Numbered from the stretch's first letter, positions 1 through 8,631 are shown. The stretch is DNA of 64,000 nt from Streptomyces sp. MP131-18 (GCF_001984575.1 NZ_LZNS01000001.1:4866737-4930736); one strand, 5' to 3'. Notes: generated by a model not told the origin, from the sequence alone. Made by a program: numbers and translations.

Positions 1-1825
1 CCGGGTCCTTCATGACCTCCCGCGCCAGCTTCGTCTGGTCCTCGGACGTCGACACGGTCTCCGGGCTCAGCCCGCTCGGGTCGGTGTACGTGGTGTTGTC
101 CATGCCGAGGGCCGCCGCCGCCTCGTTCATCTTCTCCACGAAGGCCTCCTCCGAGCCGGCGTCCCACCGGGCGAGCAGCCGGGCCACATTGTTCGCGGAC
201 GCAATCATGATGGCCTTGAGCGCCTCGTCCTGCGTCAGCGTGCTGCCCTCCTCGACCTCGACGGTCGACTCGTTCTCCTCGCTCAGCCCGGCTTCGTCCT
301 CGGCCCGCTGGTCGACGGGGATCTCGGCGCCCGTCTCACCCTCCGCCATCGGGTGGTCGCGGAGAATGATGTAGGCCGTCATCACCTTCGCAACGGACGC
401 GATCGGCACGGGTTCCTGCTCGCCCGACGAGCCGAACGTTCCAAGACCGTCGACCGACAGCGTCGCCTGCCCGGCGGCAGGCCACGGCACGGACGGGGTC
501 TCGCCCTCGAAGGTGTACGAGTCCGCGGCGGTCAGCTCAAGGCCGGGATCGGGCAGCGGGCGCAGCGACTGGGCCACGACGAAGACGATCAGGAGCAGGA
601 CCGCCAGCGGCGTCCAGATCTTCACCCGCCGCAGTGCGGTCCGCAGCGGAGTGGGCGGTGGCGCGGGCCGGTTGGTGAGTGAGGCGAGCAACTCCAGCGG
701 GTCGCGCGGCGCCTCCGGCGCCTCCGGCGGCGCGGGGGGCGCGGGCGGCGGCGCGGGCGGCTCGTCGGGCGCGCGCAGGGTGGTGGTCTTCTGATCCTTG
801 CCCTGGTCCTTGCCCTGATCGGCCTTCGGCGGCGGAACCCGCAGCATGGCCGTACGGTCCGACTCCTGTGCCGGCTCCGCGGCGTCTGCCTGCTCGGGCA
901 GCCGCAGCATGGCCGTGCGATCCGACTCGGTGCCCTTCGGGGCGGTGGTGGGCTCGACGTCGCGTTCCGGCGTTTCGGCCGGGCCCGCTATGGCCCCGAG
1001 GTCGGCGGTGGCGGTATCCGCGGCCGGCTTCGGCCTCTTGACGGATTCCCCCGGCTCCGCCTCATCCGTCTCCTTGGGCAGCCGCAGCATGGCCGTGCGA
1101 TCCGACGCATCCGCGTCCCGGCCCCCCGCCGAGCCCGCGGCGGACGGCTCCTCCGGGTCCGCGTCCGGGTCCGGCTCCGCTGCGGATGGTTCGTTCGTGT
1201 CTGCCGCCGCTTCCGCTGCCGCGGCGGGGGGCGCGTCTGTGCCCGCGTCCGCGTCCGCATCCGCTGCGGACGGCTTCTCCGTGTCCGCCTTCGCCTCCGT
1301 GGCGGCAGGCTCCTTCGTGTCCGCGGGTTCCTCCGCCTCAGTCTCCGCCGCCGCGGCAGGAGATGCGTCTGTGTCCGCGGGCTTCTCCGTGTCCGGCTCC
1401 GCTGCCGCGGCGGGAGATGCGTCTGTGCCCGCGTCCACCTCCGCATCCGCTGCGGACGGCTCGTTCAAGGGCGGCGAGGGGTTTGTGGGCTTTGTTTTGA
1501 TTTCGGGTTCTTTTTCCTCGTTCGTCGCTTCGTCGGTCCCGCTCGTGGCCGTCTCCCGGTCTCCGGCCGTGGCCGGTGTCCTGTCCTCGCCCTCGGATGC
1601 CTGCCGTGCAGGTGTCCCCGTGCCCCCACTCACTCCCGTACCCCTGAACTCCCGTACCTGCTCCGGCACTCCGCCGGTCTCCTCGGCGGCCTCGTCGGCA
1701 GCCGGCTTCTCCTCGTCCCCGGGAACCTTCGCCTCCTGGGGAACCCTTCCGGGGTCCTCAGGCGTCTTCTCCGATGACTCCTGCTCCCGCTCCCGCTCCG
1801 AACTGTCCGGGGACTCGCCCGCCAC
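1..1825 (-). CDS. D-alanyl-D-alanine carboxypeptidase (peptidase S11), 3' end outside window
   Basis: Membrane-anchored penicillin-binding protein that would trim the terminal D-Ala from peptidoglycan stem peptides outside the cell. 608 codons are visible; the C-terminus, including the KTG motif, lies beyond the left edge. The GTG start is preceded by GGGAGG. Residues 1 to about 400 are low-complexity, rich in Ala, Pro, Glu, Asp and Lys, and predicted cytoplasmic; they carry three copies of DRTAMLR(L/V)P. One membrane segment (VLLLIVFVVAQ, about residues 401-420) follows, then the catalytic domain with SVAK (Ser477, Lys480) and SAN (Ser543, Asn545). The long N-terminal tail is the unusual part; S11 enzymes normally begin with a signal peptide. 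Divergent from the GPP34 gene. Confidence 0.93.
   Translation of the reverse strand, partial: MAGESPDSSEREREQESSEKTPEDPGRVPQEAKVPGDEEKPAADEAAEETGGVPEQVREFRGTGVSGGTGTPARQASEGEDRTPATAGDRETATSGTDEATNEEKEPEIKTKPTNPSPPLNEPSAADAEVDAGTDASPAAAAEPDTEKPADTDASPAAAAETEAEEPADTKEPAATEAKADTEKPSAADADADAGTDAPPAAAAEAAADTNEPSAAEPDPDADPEEPSAAGSAGGRDADASDRTAMLRLPKETDEAEPGESVKRPKPAADTATADLGAIAGPAETPERDVEPTTAPKGTESDRTAMLRLPEQADAAEPAQESDRTAMLRVPPPKADQGKDQGKDQKTTTLRAPDEPPAPPPAPPAPPEAPEAPRDPLELLASLTNRPAPPPTPLRTALRRVKIWTPLAVLLLIVFVVAQSLRPLPDPGLELTAADSYTFEGETPSVPWPAAGQATLSVDGLGTFGSSGEQEPVPIASVAKVMTAYIILRDHPMAEGETGAEIPVDQRAEDEAGLSEENESTVEVEEGSTLTQDEALKAIMIASANNVARLLARWDAGSEEAFVEKMNEAAAALGMDNTTYTDPSGLSPETVSTSEDQTKLAREVMKDP
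839..1107 (-). repeat. Three copies of a DRTAMLR-encoding repeat
   Basis: Copies lie at about 840-865, 903-927 and 1083-1107, all in frame inside the carboxypeptidase tail. The second and third are near identical at DNA level. Each places a Thr in the same short basic/hydrophobic context, which looks like a docking or modification site; that role is inferred. Confidence 0.85.
1130..1460 (-). repeat. Low-complexity Ala/Asp/Glu-rich coding repeat
   Basis: Degenerate repeats encoding blocks such as ADTEKPSAADA and DASPAAAAE in the tail of the carboxypeptidase. At its upstream side, 1482-1525, is an unusually A/T-rich patch (encoding Lys/Glu/Asn-rich residues) that stands out from the surrounding GC content. 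Confidence 0.75.
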
Positions 1826-2047
1826 CCGTGCCTCCCTACGCGTCGATCAAGAAATGGCCGCTGGCTCTACCAGTCTGCCGGGTCCTGTGCACCTCGGTAC
1901 GACGAGCCGGTGGTGGCGGAAACCTGCTGCCTGTACCCAAGGACGACAACGACATATCTACGGGTTCCCTCACAAAACAACCACGCACCCTCGACAGAAC
2001 AATGTGAGAGGCGTCACCCTGTCTTTCATCCACGCGGGGAGGCATGG

Positions 2048-2848
2048 ATGGGCAGGAGTCGTAGAACCATTCCGGAGGAGCTGCTGCTGCTCGCTCTGGA
2101 CCCGGCCACGGGTACCACCGCGCAGCCGCAGTCGCTCGACCTCGGCCTTGCCGGAGCACAGCTCGTCGAGCTGGCCCTGGCGGGACGGATAGCCCCTGAT
2201 GGGGACCGAATAGCCGTGGTGCTGCCACGGCCGACCGGAGATCCCACGCTGGACTCCGCACTGGAGTTGCTGCGCAGGCGCGGCAGTCCGGTCCGGGCGG
2301 TCCACTGGATCGGCGGGCCCAGACTCGGGCTACGCCAAACGTATCTCACGCACCTGGAACGCTGCGGCATGGTGCACGCGGTGGAGAACCAGATGTGCGG
2401 GGTCTTGCCGACGACCCGGTACCAGGCGACGGAAACCGCGGTCAGCAGGCAGATCCGGGCGCGGCTGGACACCGCGATCCGCACCGGCACGCCACCGGAC
2501 GCGCGGACCGCGGCCCTGGCGGCGCTCGCCCACGCCGTGGGCCTGGGCAAGCACCTGTATCCGGGCAACGAGGGGCGCTCGTCCCGTTCCCGGCTGCGGG
2601 ATCTGATCAGGCACGACCCGATGGGCGGCCTGGTGGCACACGCCGTGATGGACGTGCAGAACGGCGTGGCCGGCCAGGCGGCCGCGGTGCGGCGCCCGCA
2701 GCAGGGCACCGCGCGCAAGACGACGGGACGCGCCTCGGCGCCCGCGGCGGCTATGGCTGTGGTCGGACAGTCGCAGCAGATCAGCGGTGACCAGACGAGG
2801 CGGAGAGGAGTGACACGAGCCGCGGTACGGCCTTCGCTCTCGCACTAG
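2048..2848 (+). CDS. GPP34 family phosphoprotein (GOLPH3-like)
   Basis: Member of the bacterial GPP34 family, related to eukaryotic Golgi phosphoprotein 3; the bacterial role is unknown, with lipid or membrane association suggested by the family. 266 residues. The N-terminal TIPEELLLLALDP followed by an LGLAGAQLVELALAGRI segment is the family hallmark, and most of the length is predicted helical. The C-terminal 40 residues are Arg/Ala-rich and probably disordered. ATG at 2048 is chosen because GGGGAGG sits a few bases upstream; the open frame extends further 5' without a ribosome site. The 1826-2047 gap to the divergent carboxypeptidase contains an A/T-rich stretch (about 1940-2005) that can hold promoters for both. 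Confidence 0.88.
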   Translation: MGRSRRTIPEELLLLALDPATGTTAQPQSLDLGLAGAQLVELALAGRIAPDGDRIAVVLPRPTGDPTLDSALELLRRRGSPVRAVHWIGGPRLGLRQTYLTHLERCGMVHAVENQMCGVLPTTRYQATETAVSRQIRARLDTAIRTGTPPDARTAALAALAHAVGLGKHLYPGNEGRSSRSRLRDLIRHDPMGGLVAHAVMDVQNGVAGQAAAVRRPQQGTARKTTGRASAPAAAMAVVGQSQQISGDQTRRRGVTRAAVRPSLSH

Positions 2849-3066
2849 GCGCACACGTGCACGGACAACCGCATTGATGACCTAACCGGGAGCCGCATTT
2901 CGAGCACGGGGTGTGGCGGCGGCCACAGACGAGGGCCGTTGCCGCACCCCATGCTTGTGATCGGCCACCCTCTGTCGCGAAATCCGAGCGGATGCACCGC
3001 GTCTGGTGGCACTCTGCTTGGTAACGCGGTCCTCGGGCCGATCATTTCGACGGAGGTGCACAGTCC

Positions 3067-3939
3067 GTGGTGGGCAACGTCAATCCGACGGTCCGGCGGC
3101 GCCGGCTCGGCCAGGAGCTGAGACGGCTCCGCGAAGAGCGCGCCATGACCGCGGAAGAGGTGGCGGACCGGCTGCTGGTCTCCCAGTCCAAGATCAGCAG
3201 ACTTGAGAACGGCCGCCGCAGTATCAGCCCGCGCGACGTGCGGGACCTGTGCGGGGTCTACGGGGTGGACGACCAGCGGCTCGTCGAGTCGCTGATGCAG
3301 ATGGCCCGCGAGTCCCGCCAGCAGGGCTGGTGGCACGCCTTCGCGGAGCTGTCGCCGACCTACAGCGTCTACATCGGCCTGGAGATGGACGCGTCCTCGT
3401 TACGCGTCTTCGAACCCCAGGTGATTCCCGGGTTGCTCCAGACCGCCGACTACGCCACCGCGCTCATAGCGGGGGCCCTGCCCGAGGTGGGTCCCGGCGA
3501 GGTCGGGAGCCGGGTGCAGGTGCGGATGCGGCGGCAGCAGCGGCTCTGGGAGGACAGGACTCCCCTGCGCCTGTGGGCCGTCGTCGACGAGGCGGTGCTG
3601 CGCCGCGAGGTCGGCGGGCGGCGCGTGATGATGGAGCAGATGCAGCGGCTTTCCGAGTGCGCCGCGCTGCCGCACGTGACGCTCCAGGTGCTGCCGTTCT
3701 CGGCGGGCGCGCACCCGGGGGTGAACGGGCAGTACGCGATCCTCGAGTTCCCCGAGGCGTCCGACTCCACGGTGATCTACCTGGAGGGCGGCACGAGCGA
3801 CCTCTATCTGGAGAAGCCGCACGACGTGCAGCACTACAGCGTCATGTACGAGCATCTGCGCGCGCAGGCGCTCAGTCCCGAGGCGACGCGCCGCTTCATC
3901 GAGGAGCTGGCCGGGACGTTCCGCGCGGCGGTCTCCTGA
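3067..3939 (+). CDS. XRE-family regulator with DUF5753 (Scr1/BldB-associated type)
   Basis: DNA-binding regulator of the large streptomycete family in which an N-terminal helix-turn-helix (about residues 10-70; LGQELRRLREERAMTAEEVA, then SQSKISRLENG) is joined to a DUF5753 domain (about 100-285, with the typical VIPGLLQTADYA motif). These genes usually sit beside a DUF397 gene, as here 153 bp downstream, and are often described as antitoxin-like regulators with DUF397 partners. GTG at 3067 has GGAGG 10 nt upstream; an adjacent GTG at 3070 is the alternative. Codon 112 is TTA (3400-3402), the only TTA I found in any gene of the window, so translation should depend on the bldA leucyl-tRNA. Confidence 0.93.
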   Translation: MVGNVNPTVRRRRLGQELRRLREERAMTAEEVADRLLVSQSKISRLENGRRSISPRDVRDLCGVYGVDDQRLVESLMQMARESRQQGWWHAFAELSPTYSVYIGLEMDASSLRVFEPQVIPGLLQTADYATALIAGALPEVGPGEVGSRVQVRMRRQQRLWEDRTPLRLWAVVDEAVLRREVGGRRVMMEQMQRLSECAALPHVTLQVLPFSAGAHPGVNGQYAILEFPEASDSTVIYLEGGTSDLYLEKPHDVQHYSVMYEHLRAQALSPEATRRFIEELAGTFRAAVS

Positions 3940-4092
3940 CGCCTTCGGCGCCCGCGGAATATACCTGCAACGACTGGGCCCCGTGCGGAAGTTGGGCGCG
4001 GACCATCCAGTCGAGTGAAGCGGCACATCATTGGGATTTCCGGACTAGTACGGTCGCGGCATCACTACTGACCGTCAAGATCCGGAGCGGAC

Positions 4093-4311
4093 ATGGTAAT
4101 TGAGCAAGGCGTGGCGCGGGCCTGGATCAAGTCCTCCTATTCGGGGGGCAACGGGGCGTGTCTGGAGGTGAGGTTTCCGGCGCGGGACGTGCTCGCCGTG
4201 CGCGATTCGAAGGACCCGGCGGGGCCACTGCTCGGCTTTCCGGCCGGTTCGTGGTCGGCGTTCCTCGATGCGGTCGACGCCGTCGACGTGGTACACGCCG
4301 CAAGCTGCTGA
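4093..4311 (+). CDS. DUF397 domain-containing protein
   Basis: 72-residue protein that is essentially one DUF397 domain: WIKSSYSGGNGACLEV near the N-terminus, then VAVRDSK-like LAVRDSKDP and a C-terminal FPAGSWSAFLDAV. DUF397 proteins accompany XRE/DUF5753 regulators throughout Streptomyces and are thought to bind or modulate them; this copy follows the XRE gene in the same direction. GGAG lies just upstream of the ATG. The 3940-4092 gap holds a possible separate promoter (GACTAGTACGG near 4045), so the pair may not be strictly co-transcribed. Confidence 0.92.
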   Translation: MVIEQGVARAWIKSSYSGGNGACLEVRFPARDVLAVRDSKDPAGPLLGFPAGSWSAFLDAVDAVDVVHAASC

Positions 4312-4486
4312 AGGCCGCCGAGGACCGTTGAGGGCCGTTGAGGGCGGGGCCCGGCGCGCGTCACGGGGCACGAGGAACGTTCGGTAGTGATCAGCTCGTG
4401 GCGGTGGTGCGGAGTCCGGCGTCCGCCGCATGTGCGAGCCGGACGTGCAGCACCTACGCTGACGGTACAGGGAGGTGCTATCGCAC

Positions 4487-4693
4487 ATGTCCGAATCATC
4501 CGCGTCAGACGAGCAGCGTTCCGACGGTCTCCCTACGCCCGACCACCTGCTGCACACGGGGGCGGAGAAGCCGCTGGACCCGGAGGACCTGGTCCGTCTC
4601 AGCGGCAGGGAGCCGACTCCCGAGCGGGTCGAGGAGGCCAGGCGGCTGCTGGAGGAGCACGGACCGGCCGCCGCGGAGCGCTATCTGCCGTAG
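4487..4693 (+). CDS. Small conserved acidic protein, unknown function
   Basis: 68-residue acidic protein with no domain I recognise. The second half is helical (DPEDLVRLSGREPTPERVEEARRLLEEHGPAAAERYLP), resembling small helical proteins conserved in streptomycetes. ATG at 4487 is selected because GGGAGG ends 11 nt before it; the in-frame GTG at 4475 overlaps that ribosome site. A stem-loop follows at 4705-4726. Confidence 0.75.
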   Translation: MSESSASDEQRSDGLPTPDHLLHTGAEKPLDPEDLVRLSGREPTPERVEEARRLLEEHGPAAAERYLP

Positions 4694-4704
4694 TCCGCCG
4701 TAGT

Positions 4705-4726
4705 CCGCCGCCCCGTCGGGCGGCGG
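4705..4726 (+). terminator. Stem-loop after small acidic protein gene
   Basis: Nine-base-pair perfect GC stem (CCGCCGCCC / GGGCGGCGG) with a 4-nt loop, 12 nt past the stop codon. There is no U-tract, as is usual for actinobacterial terminators. Confidence 0.6.
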
Positions 4727-4806
4727 CCCCGGCGTGGCCGGAATGATCCGGTGACCCACCTGGTTGGCCCGGGGAAGGGCAATCACGATCAGGGAGGCGT
4801 ACCGCC

Positions 4807-5904
4807 GTGGCCGATGAACGATCTGGCAACGACAGCATCAGGGGCGAGCGGCGCGGGCGGGCGCCCGTGCCGCTGTCCGTGCTGGACCTGGCTACGGTCG
4901 GTGCCGGGCTGACGGCGACGCAGGCGCTGCGCGCCACGGCGGATCTCGCGAGGCAGACCGAGCGGCGCGGCTTTCACCGGTTCTGGGTGGCCGAGCACCA
5001 CTCGATGCCGGGCGTCGCCAGTTCCTCGCCCACCGTGATCCTCGGGCACCTGTCGGCGCGGACGGAGCGCATCCGGCTGGGGTCCGGCGGCGTGATGCTG
5101 CCGAACCACCCGCCGCTGGTCGTCGCGGAGCAGTTCGGCACGCTGGAGGCGCTGGCTCCCGGTCGGATCGACCTGGGCCTCGGGCGGGCGCCCGGGACGG
5201 ACGGCCCGACCGCCGCCGCGCTGCGGCGCGGGCGGGCGGACGGCGCGGACGAGTTCCCGCAGCAGGTGGCGGAGCTGGTCAGGTTCCTCGACGACGACTT
5301 CCCCGACGCGCACCCGTACTCCAGGATTCACGCCGTGCCGGGTCCTGTGCAGGGCACCCTGCCGGGCGGGGTGCAGTCGCCTGCGCGTCCGCCGGTGTGG
5401 CTGCTCGGCTCCTCCGGCTTCAGCGCCGAGCTGGCGGGGCGGCTGGGCCTGCCGTTCGCGTTCGCGCACCACTTCTCGGCGGCGCACACGGTTCCCGCGC
5501 TGGAGCTGTACCGGCAGACCTTCCGGCCCTCCGGGGTGCTGGACGCGCCGTATGCGCTGATCGGGGTGTCCGCGCTGGCCGCCGAGGACAGGCAGGAGGC
5601 GCACCGGCAGGTGCTGACGGGCGCGCTGTCGATGATCCGGCTGCGGACCGGGCGGCTCGGTCTGGTGCCGTCGCCCGAGGAGGCGGCGGCGTATCCGTTC
5701 AGCGAGGTGGAGAAGGACTTCCTCGACGGCTGGCTCGCCAACGTGGTGTACGGGACGCCGGAGGTGGTGCGCGAGGGGCTCGACGCCCTGGTGAAGCGCA
5801 CCGGCGCGGACGAACTCATGATCACCGCCAATGCCCACACCCCCGCGGCGCGGTTGCGCAGCTACGAACTGATCGCCGACGCCTACGGGCTGCCCGCGGC
5901 GTAG
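4807..5904 (+). CDS. LLM-class flavin-dependent oxidoreductase (MsnO8-like)
   Basis: Luciferase-like TIM-barrel monooxygenase using reduced flavin; substrate unknown. 365 residues, normal for the class. The N-terminal VPLSVLDLATVG, RFWVAEHHSMPG (about residues 58-70), SGGVMLPNHPPLVVAEQFGTL and RIDLGLGRAPGTD segments are characteristic of the bacterial luciferase superfamily group often called MsnO8. GTG at 4807 with AGGGAGG upstream. It stands alone, with no linked flavin reductase. Cytoplasmic. Confidence 0.9.
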   Translation: MADERSGNDSIRGERRGRAPVPLSVLDLATVGAGLTATQALRATADLARQTERRGFHRFWVAEHHSMPGVASSSPTVILGHLSARTERIRLGSGGVMLPNHPPLVVAEQFGTLEALAPGRIDLGLGRAPGTDGPTAAALRRGRADGADEFPQQVAELVRFLDDDFPDAHPYSRIHAVPGPVQGTLPGGVQSPARPPVWLLGSSGFSAELAGRLGLPFAFAHHFSAAHTVPALELYRQTFRPSGVLDAPYALIGVSALAAEDRQEAHRQVLTGALSMIRLRTGRLGLVPSPEEAAAYPFSEVEKDFLDGWLANVVYGTPEVVREGLDALVKRTGADELMITANAHTPAARLRSYELIADAYGLPAA

Positions 5905-6106
5905 CGACCGCGGCGGCTCGGATTTGCGGCGTCTACGCGCCATTTCGTCCGAACATCTTGCACACCCCTTTTGTTTCTTTTCTGATGGTGACTCAACTGC
6001 GGTATGCAAGCCGATAGTCGGGCCGCGGCCGGGCGCCGGCGGGCGGTTGGCGCGGGACCGGCGAGGGGCTAGGGTGCCGCCACGCGTTACCGAACGGGGG
6101 AGCACC

Positions 6107-6805
6107 ATGGTGCACAAGCCGAGCGTGCCCAAGGACCTCGACCATCCGCGGCGGCTTTGGGCGCGGGCGACGGCGCTGGGCATGCTGGCGACCGCGGGCC
6201 TCGAAGGGGACGACTACCGGCTGGCCGCCGGCCGGTTGCGGTGCGACAGTCAGGGCGGCAGTTACTGGTGGCGGATGAGCCTGCACGGCGCGGGCCGCGC
6301 GGTGTTCTGCGGCCAGGACGCCGACGGCAGCCACGGCCATCTCCGCCGCGTGCCCGTGGACTTCCTGGCCGGCGGGCCCGGCTGGCTGCCGTGGCGTGAC
6401 CTGCGCGCGGAGCAGGACGACTGCGCGCTCGGCTACGTCTACTGGTGGCACGACGGCGCGTGGGCGCGCGCCCCCTACCCGGATGACCTGGTGGACGACG
6501 GGCTCGGGCTGTCCGCGGCGTGGGTCGGGGACGATGCCGAGCTGGTCCTGCTCCTCTCGGAGGCGGCGGAGGCGGCGGAGGCGGCGGAGGCCGGCGCGCA
6601 GGTGAGCGGCGCGCTCGTGGCGTTCCTCGACCGGGCCGAGGAAGCGACGGTCGACGGGGCGGCGGTCCGGGCGCTGCTCGGCGCGTTCACGCCGACCGAG
6701 CCGCCCAAACCGCAGGCGGTCGAGTCCGCCCTCGACTTCGCCGCCCGTGCCGCCCTCACGCCCGGCGGCGTGCCGCGGCGCGGCCGGGCCGCGCACACGG
6801 GCTGA
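6107..6805 (+). CDS. Hypothetical protein, Trp-rich N-half, Ala-Glu repeat
   Basis: 232 residues, not recognised. It begins VHKPSVPKDLDHPRRLWARATALGML, has a Trp/Tyr-rich middle (GGSYWWRMSLHGAGRAVF, YVYWWHDGAWARAPYPDDLVDD) and an Ala-Glu repeat (AEAAEAAEAAEAG) encoded by a 9-nt tandem repeat near 6558-6592. No signal peptide or membrane segment. ATG at 6107 is the first start after a purine-rich GGGGGAG site; a possible -10 (TAGGGT) lies about 33 nt before the start. Converges on the exonuclease gene. Confidence 0.7.
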   Translation: MVHKPSVPKDLDHPRRLWARATALGMLATAGLEGDDYRLAAGRLRCDSQGGSYWWRMSLHGAGRAVFCGQDADGSHGHLRRVPVDFLAGGPGWLPWRDLRAEQDDCALGYVYWWHDGAWARAPYPDDLVDDGLGLSAAWVGDDAELVLLLSEAAEAAEAAEAGAQVSGALVAFLDRAEEATVDGAAVRALLGAFTPTEPPKPQAVESALDFAARAALTPGGVPRRGRAAHTG

Positions 6806-6836
6806 GCCCGCGGTCCGGCCCGGCGGCCGGGGCCTG

Positions 6837-7643
6837 TCAGACGGCGGGCGCGTAGGTGACGGTGACCGGCGCGTGGTCGGACCAGCGCTCCGGGTGGCTG
6901 GGCGCCCGTTCGACCTCCGCCTTCAGGGCGCGCGCGGCCAGGCCAGGTGTCGCAATGTGGTAGTCGATGCGCCAGCCCGTGTCGTTGTCGAACGCCCGGC
7001 CGCGGTAGGACCACCAGGTGTAGGGGCCGTCCTGGTCCGGGTGCAGGCCGCGCACGACGTCGGCGTAGCCGCAAGCGGGCGCGAGGACCCGGGTCAGCCA
7101 GGCGCGCTCCTCGGGCAGGAAGCCCGAGTTGGTGCGGTTGGCGCGCCAGTTCCTGAGGTCGGCCTCCTGGTGGGCGATGTTCCAGTCGCCGCAGATCAGC
7201 ACCTCACGGCCGGCCGCGGCGGCGCGGTGGCGCAGGGCGGTGAGGTAGGGCAGGAAGGCCGCCATGAAGCGCTCCTTCTCGTCCTGTTTGGGGGTGCCCG
7301 CCTGGCCCGACGGCAGGTAGAGGCTGGCCAGCGTGACGCCGGGCAGGTCGGCCTCCAGGTACCGGCCGGACGACTCGAACTCCGGCTCGCCGAAGCCGAC
7401 CCTGACCGCCTCGGGCTCCTGCCGGGTGAGCAGCGCGACACCGGCGCGGCCGCGGGCCGCGGCCGGTGCGTACACGGCGTGCCACCCGGCGGGGGCGCGC
7501 ACCTCGTCGGGCAGCTGGTCCTCCTCGGCGCGCACCTCCTGGAGGCACACGGCGTCGGCCGCGGAGCCGGCGAGCCACGGCAGGTAGCCCTTGCGCGCGG
7601 CGGCCCGCAGGCCGTTGACGTTCACACTGGTCACGGTCAGCAC
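6837..7643 (-). CDS. xth: Exodeoxyribonuclease III
   Basis: Mg-dependent AP endonuclease / 3'-5' exonuclease of the EEP superfamily, acting in base-excision repair. 268 residues, usual length. Motifs: VTSVNVNGLRAA at the N-terminus, VCLQEVRA with the metal-binding Glu, LICGDWNIAH (Asp/Asn), and the C-terminal WRIDYHIATP and SDHAPVTV with catalytic Asp-His. The GTG start at 7643 has no Shine-Dalgarno, but a TACGGT hexamer lies 6 nt upstream, the arrangement expected for a leaderless transcript. Confidence 0.94.
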   Translation of the reverse strand: MLTVTSVNVNGLRAAARKGYLPWLAGSAADAVCLQEVRAEEDQLPDEVRAPAGWHAVYAPAAARGRAGVALLTRQEPEAVRVGFGEPEFESSGRYLEADLPGVTLASLYLPSGQAGTPKQDEKERFMAAFLPYLTALRHRAAAAGREVLICGDWNIAHQEADLRNWRANRTNSGFLPEERAWLTRVLAPACGYADVVRGLHPDQDGPYTWWSYRGRAFDNDTGWRIDYHIATPGLAARALKAEVERAPSHPERWSDHAPVTVTYAPAV

Positions 7644-7649
7644 CGTTCG

Positions 7650-7655
7650 ACCGTA
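7650..7655 (-). promoter_or_regulatory. -10 element of leaderless xth promoter
   Basis: TACGGT on the minus strand, 6 nt before the GTG start, with no ribosome-binding site; transcription would start at the initiation codon. Confidence 0.5.
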
Positions 7656-7688
7656 CACCGGGGCGGGCGGGTGCCCGCGCCCGTGCGG

Positions 7689-8096
7689 TCACAGGGCGAT
7701 GAGGCCCGCGGGCGTGGGGCGGAATCCGCAGGCGTCCAGGTAGAACGGGCGCAGGTGCTCCTCGAAATCGACGTGCAGCCAGGTGCAGCCGGCGGCCCTG
7801 GTCTCCTCGGTGGCCGTGGCGACCAGGGCGGTCGCGATGCCCGCCCGGCGCAGCCCCCGCTCGACCACGACGTCGAGCAGGAACGCGTGTCCGCCGCCGT
7901 CCCAGGCGACGTTGCAGAAGCCGGCCAGTGCGCCGTCGGCCGGCCGCCTGGCGCAGACCCAGCCCAGGCTGTGCCGCTCCAGCTGCCCGCGCCAGTCGTG
8001 GCCGACGGGCGGGTGTCCGAAGCCCGCGGCGTGCAGCCGTTCCACCTCGTCGTTGCCGAACGGACCGCGCCAGGTACAGGTGATCGTCGTGTGCAT
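7689..8096 (-). CDS. GNAT family N-acetyltransferase
   Basis: Acetyl-CoA-dependent acyltransferase of unknown substrate, 135 residues, a compact single GNAT domain. The acetyl-CoA-binding motif A is LDVVVERGLRRAGIATALV, followed by the usual helix and the C-terminal FYLDACGFRPT. ATG at 8096 is chosen because it begins the GNAT fold and has a TACCCT hexamer 6 nt upstream (leaderless type); longer in-frame starts would run into the divergent gene. Divergent from the second GNAT gene with only 55 bp between starts. Confidence 0.87.
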   Translation of the reverse strand: MHTTITCTWRGPFGNDEVERLHAAGFGHPPVGHDWRGQLERHSLGWVCARRPADGALAGFCNVAWDGGGHAFLLDVVVERGLRRAGIATALVATATEETRAAGCTWLHVDFEEHLRPFYLDACGFRPTPAGLIAL

Positions 8097-8102
8097 CCGC
8101 CG

Positions 8103-8144
8103 AGGGTAGGGGCCGGAAGTGTGTGTGGCCGCCGGTTTTAGGAT
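8103..8144. promoter_or_regulatory. Divergent leaderless promoters between two GNAT genes
   Basis: Minus-strand TACCCT (8103-8108) is 6 nt from ATG 8096; plus-strand TAGGAT (8139-8144) is 7 nt from ATG 8152. The plus-strand gene also has a weak AGGA at 8140-8143 within the hexamer. The two promoters lie back to back, so regulation is probably shared. Confidence 0.55.
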
Positions 8145-8151
8145 GACCGGT

Positions 8152-8631
8152 ATGGACCTTCTGCCTGTGCGTTTCGACCACCCGGACGCCATGAAGCTGA
8201 ACGACCTCGTGCAGGCCGAGTACACGGAACGGTACGGCGACGGCGATGTGACGCCGCTCGACCCGGCCATGTTCGACCCGCCGCGCGGCCTCTACCTGCT
8301 CGCCTACGACCGCATCGGCCGCCCCGTCGCCACCGGCGGCTGGCGGGCCAGGGACGCGGACGACGGGTATGCGGACGGCGACGCCGAGATCAAGCGGATG
8401 TTCGTGGTCCGCGAGGCGCGCGGGCGCGGCCTGGCCCGTCTCATCCTGGCGCGCCTCGAGGAGTCCGCCCGCCTCGCGGGCCGGACGCGCGTGGTGCTTG
8501 AGACCGGCACCATGCAGCCGGAGGCCATCGCGCTGTACGAGAGCAGCGGCTACGTGCCGGTCGGCGCGGCGGGGAAGTTCGGCGCCTACCGGGACTCGCC
8601 GGAGAGCCGCTGCTTCTTCAAGGCCCTCTGA
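8152..8631 (+). CDS. GNAT family N-acetyltransferase
   Basis: 159-residue single-domain GNAT enzyme; substrate unknown. Motif A is IKRMFVVREARGRGLARLIL, and the C-terminal part has ETGTMQPEAIALYESSGY, the pattern common to small-molecule acetyltransferases. The N-terminus (LPVRFDHPDAMKLNDLVQAEYTER) contacts substrate in relatives. Divergent from another GNAT gene. ATG 8152 is used; ATG 8143 is an in-frame alternative within the -10 region. Confidence 0.9.
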   Translation: MDLLPVRFDHPDAMKLNDLVQAEYTERYGDGDVTPLDPAMFDPPRGLYLLAYDRIGRPVATGGWRARDADDGYADGDAEIKRMFVVREARGRGLARLILARLEESARLAGRTRVVLETGTMQPEAIALYESSGYVPVGAAGKFGAYRDSPESRCFFKAL

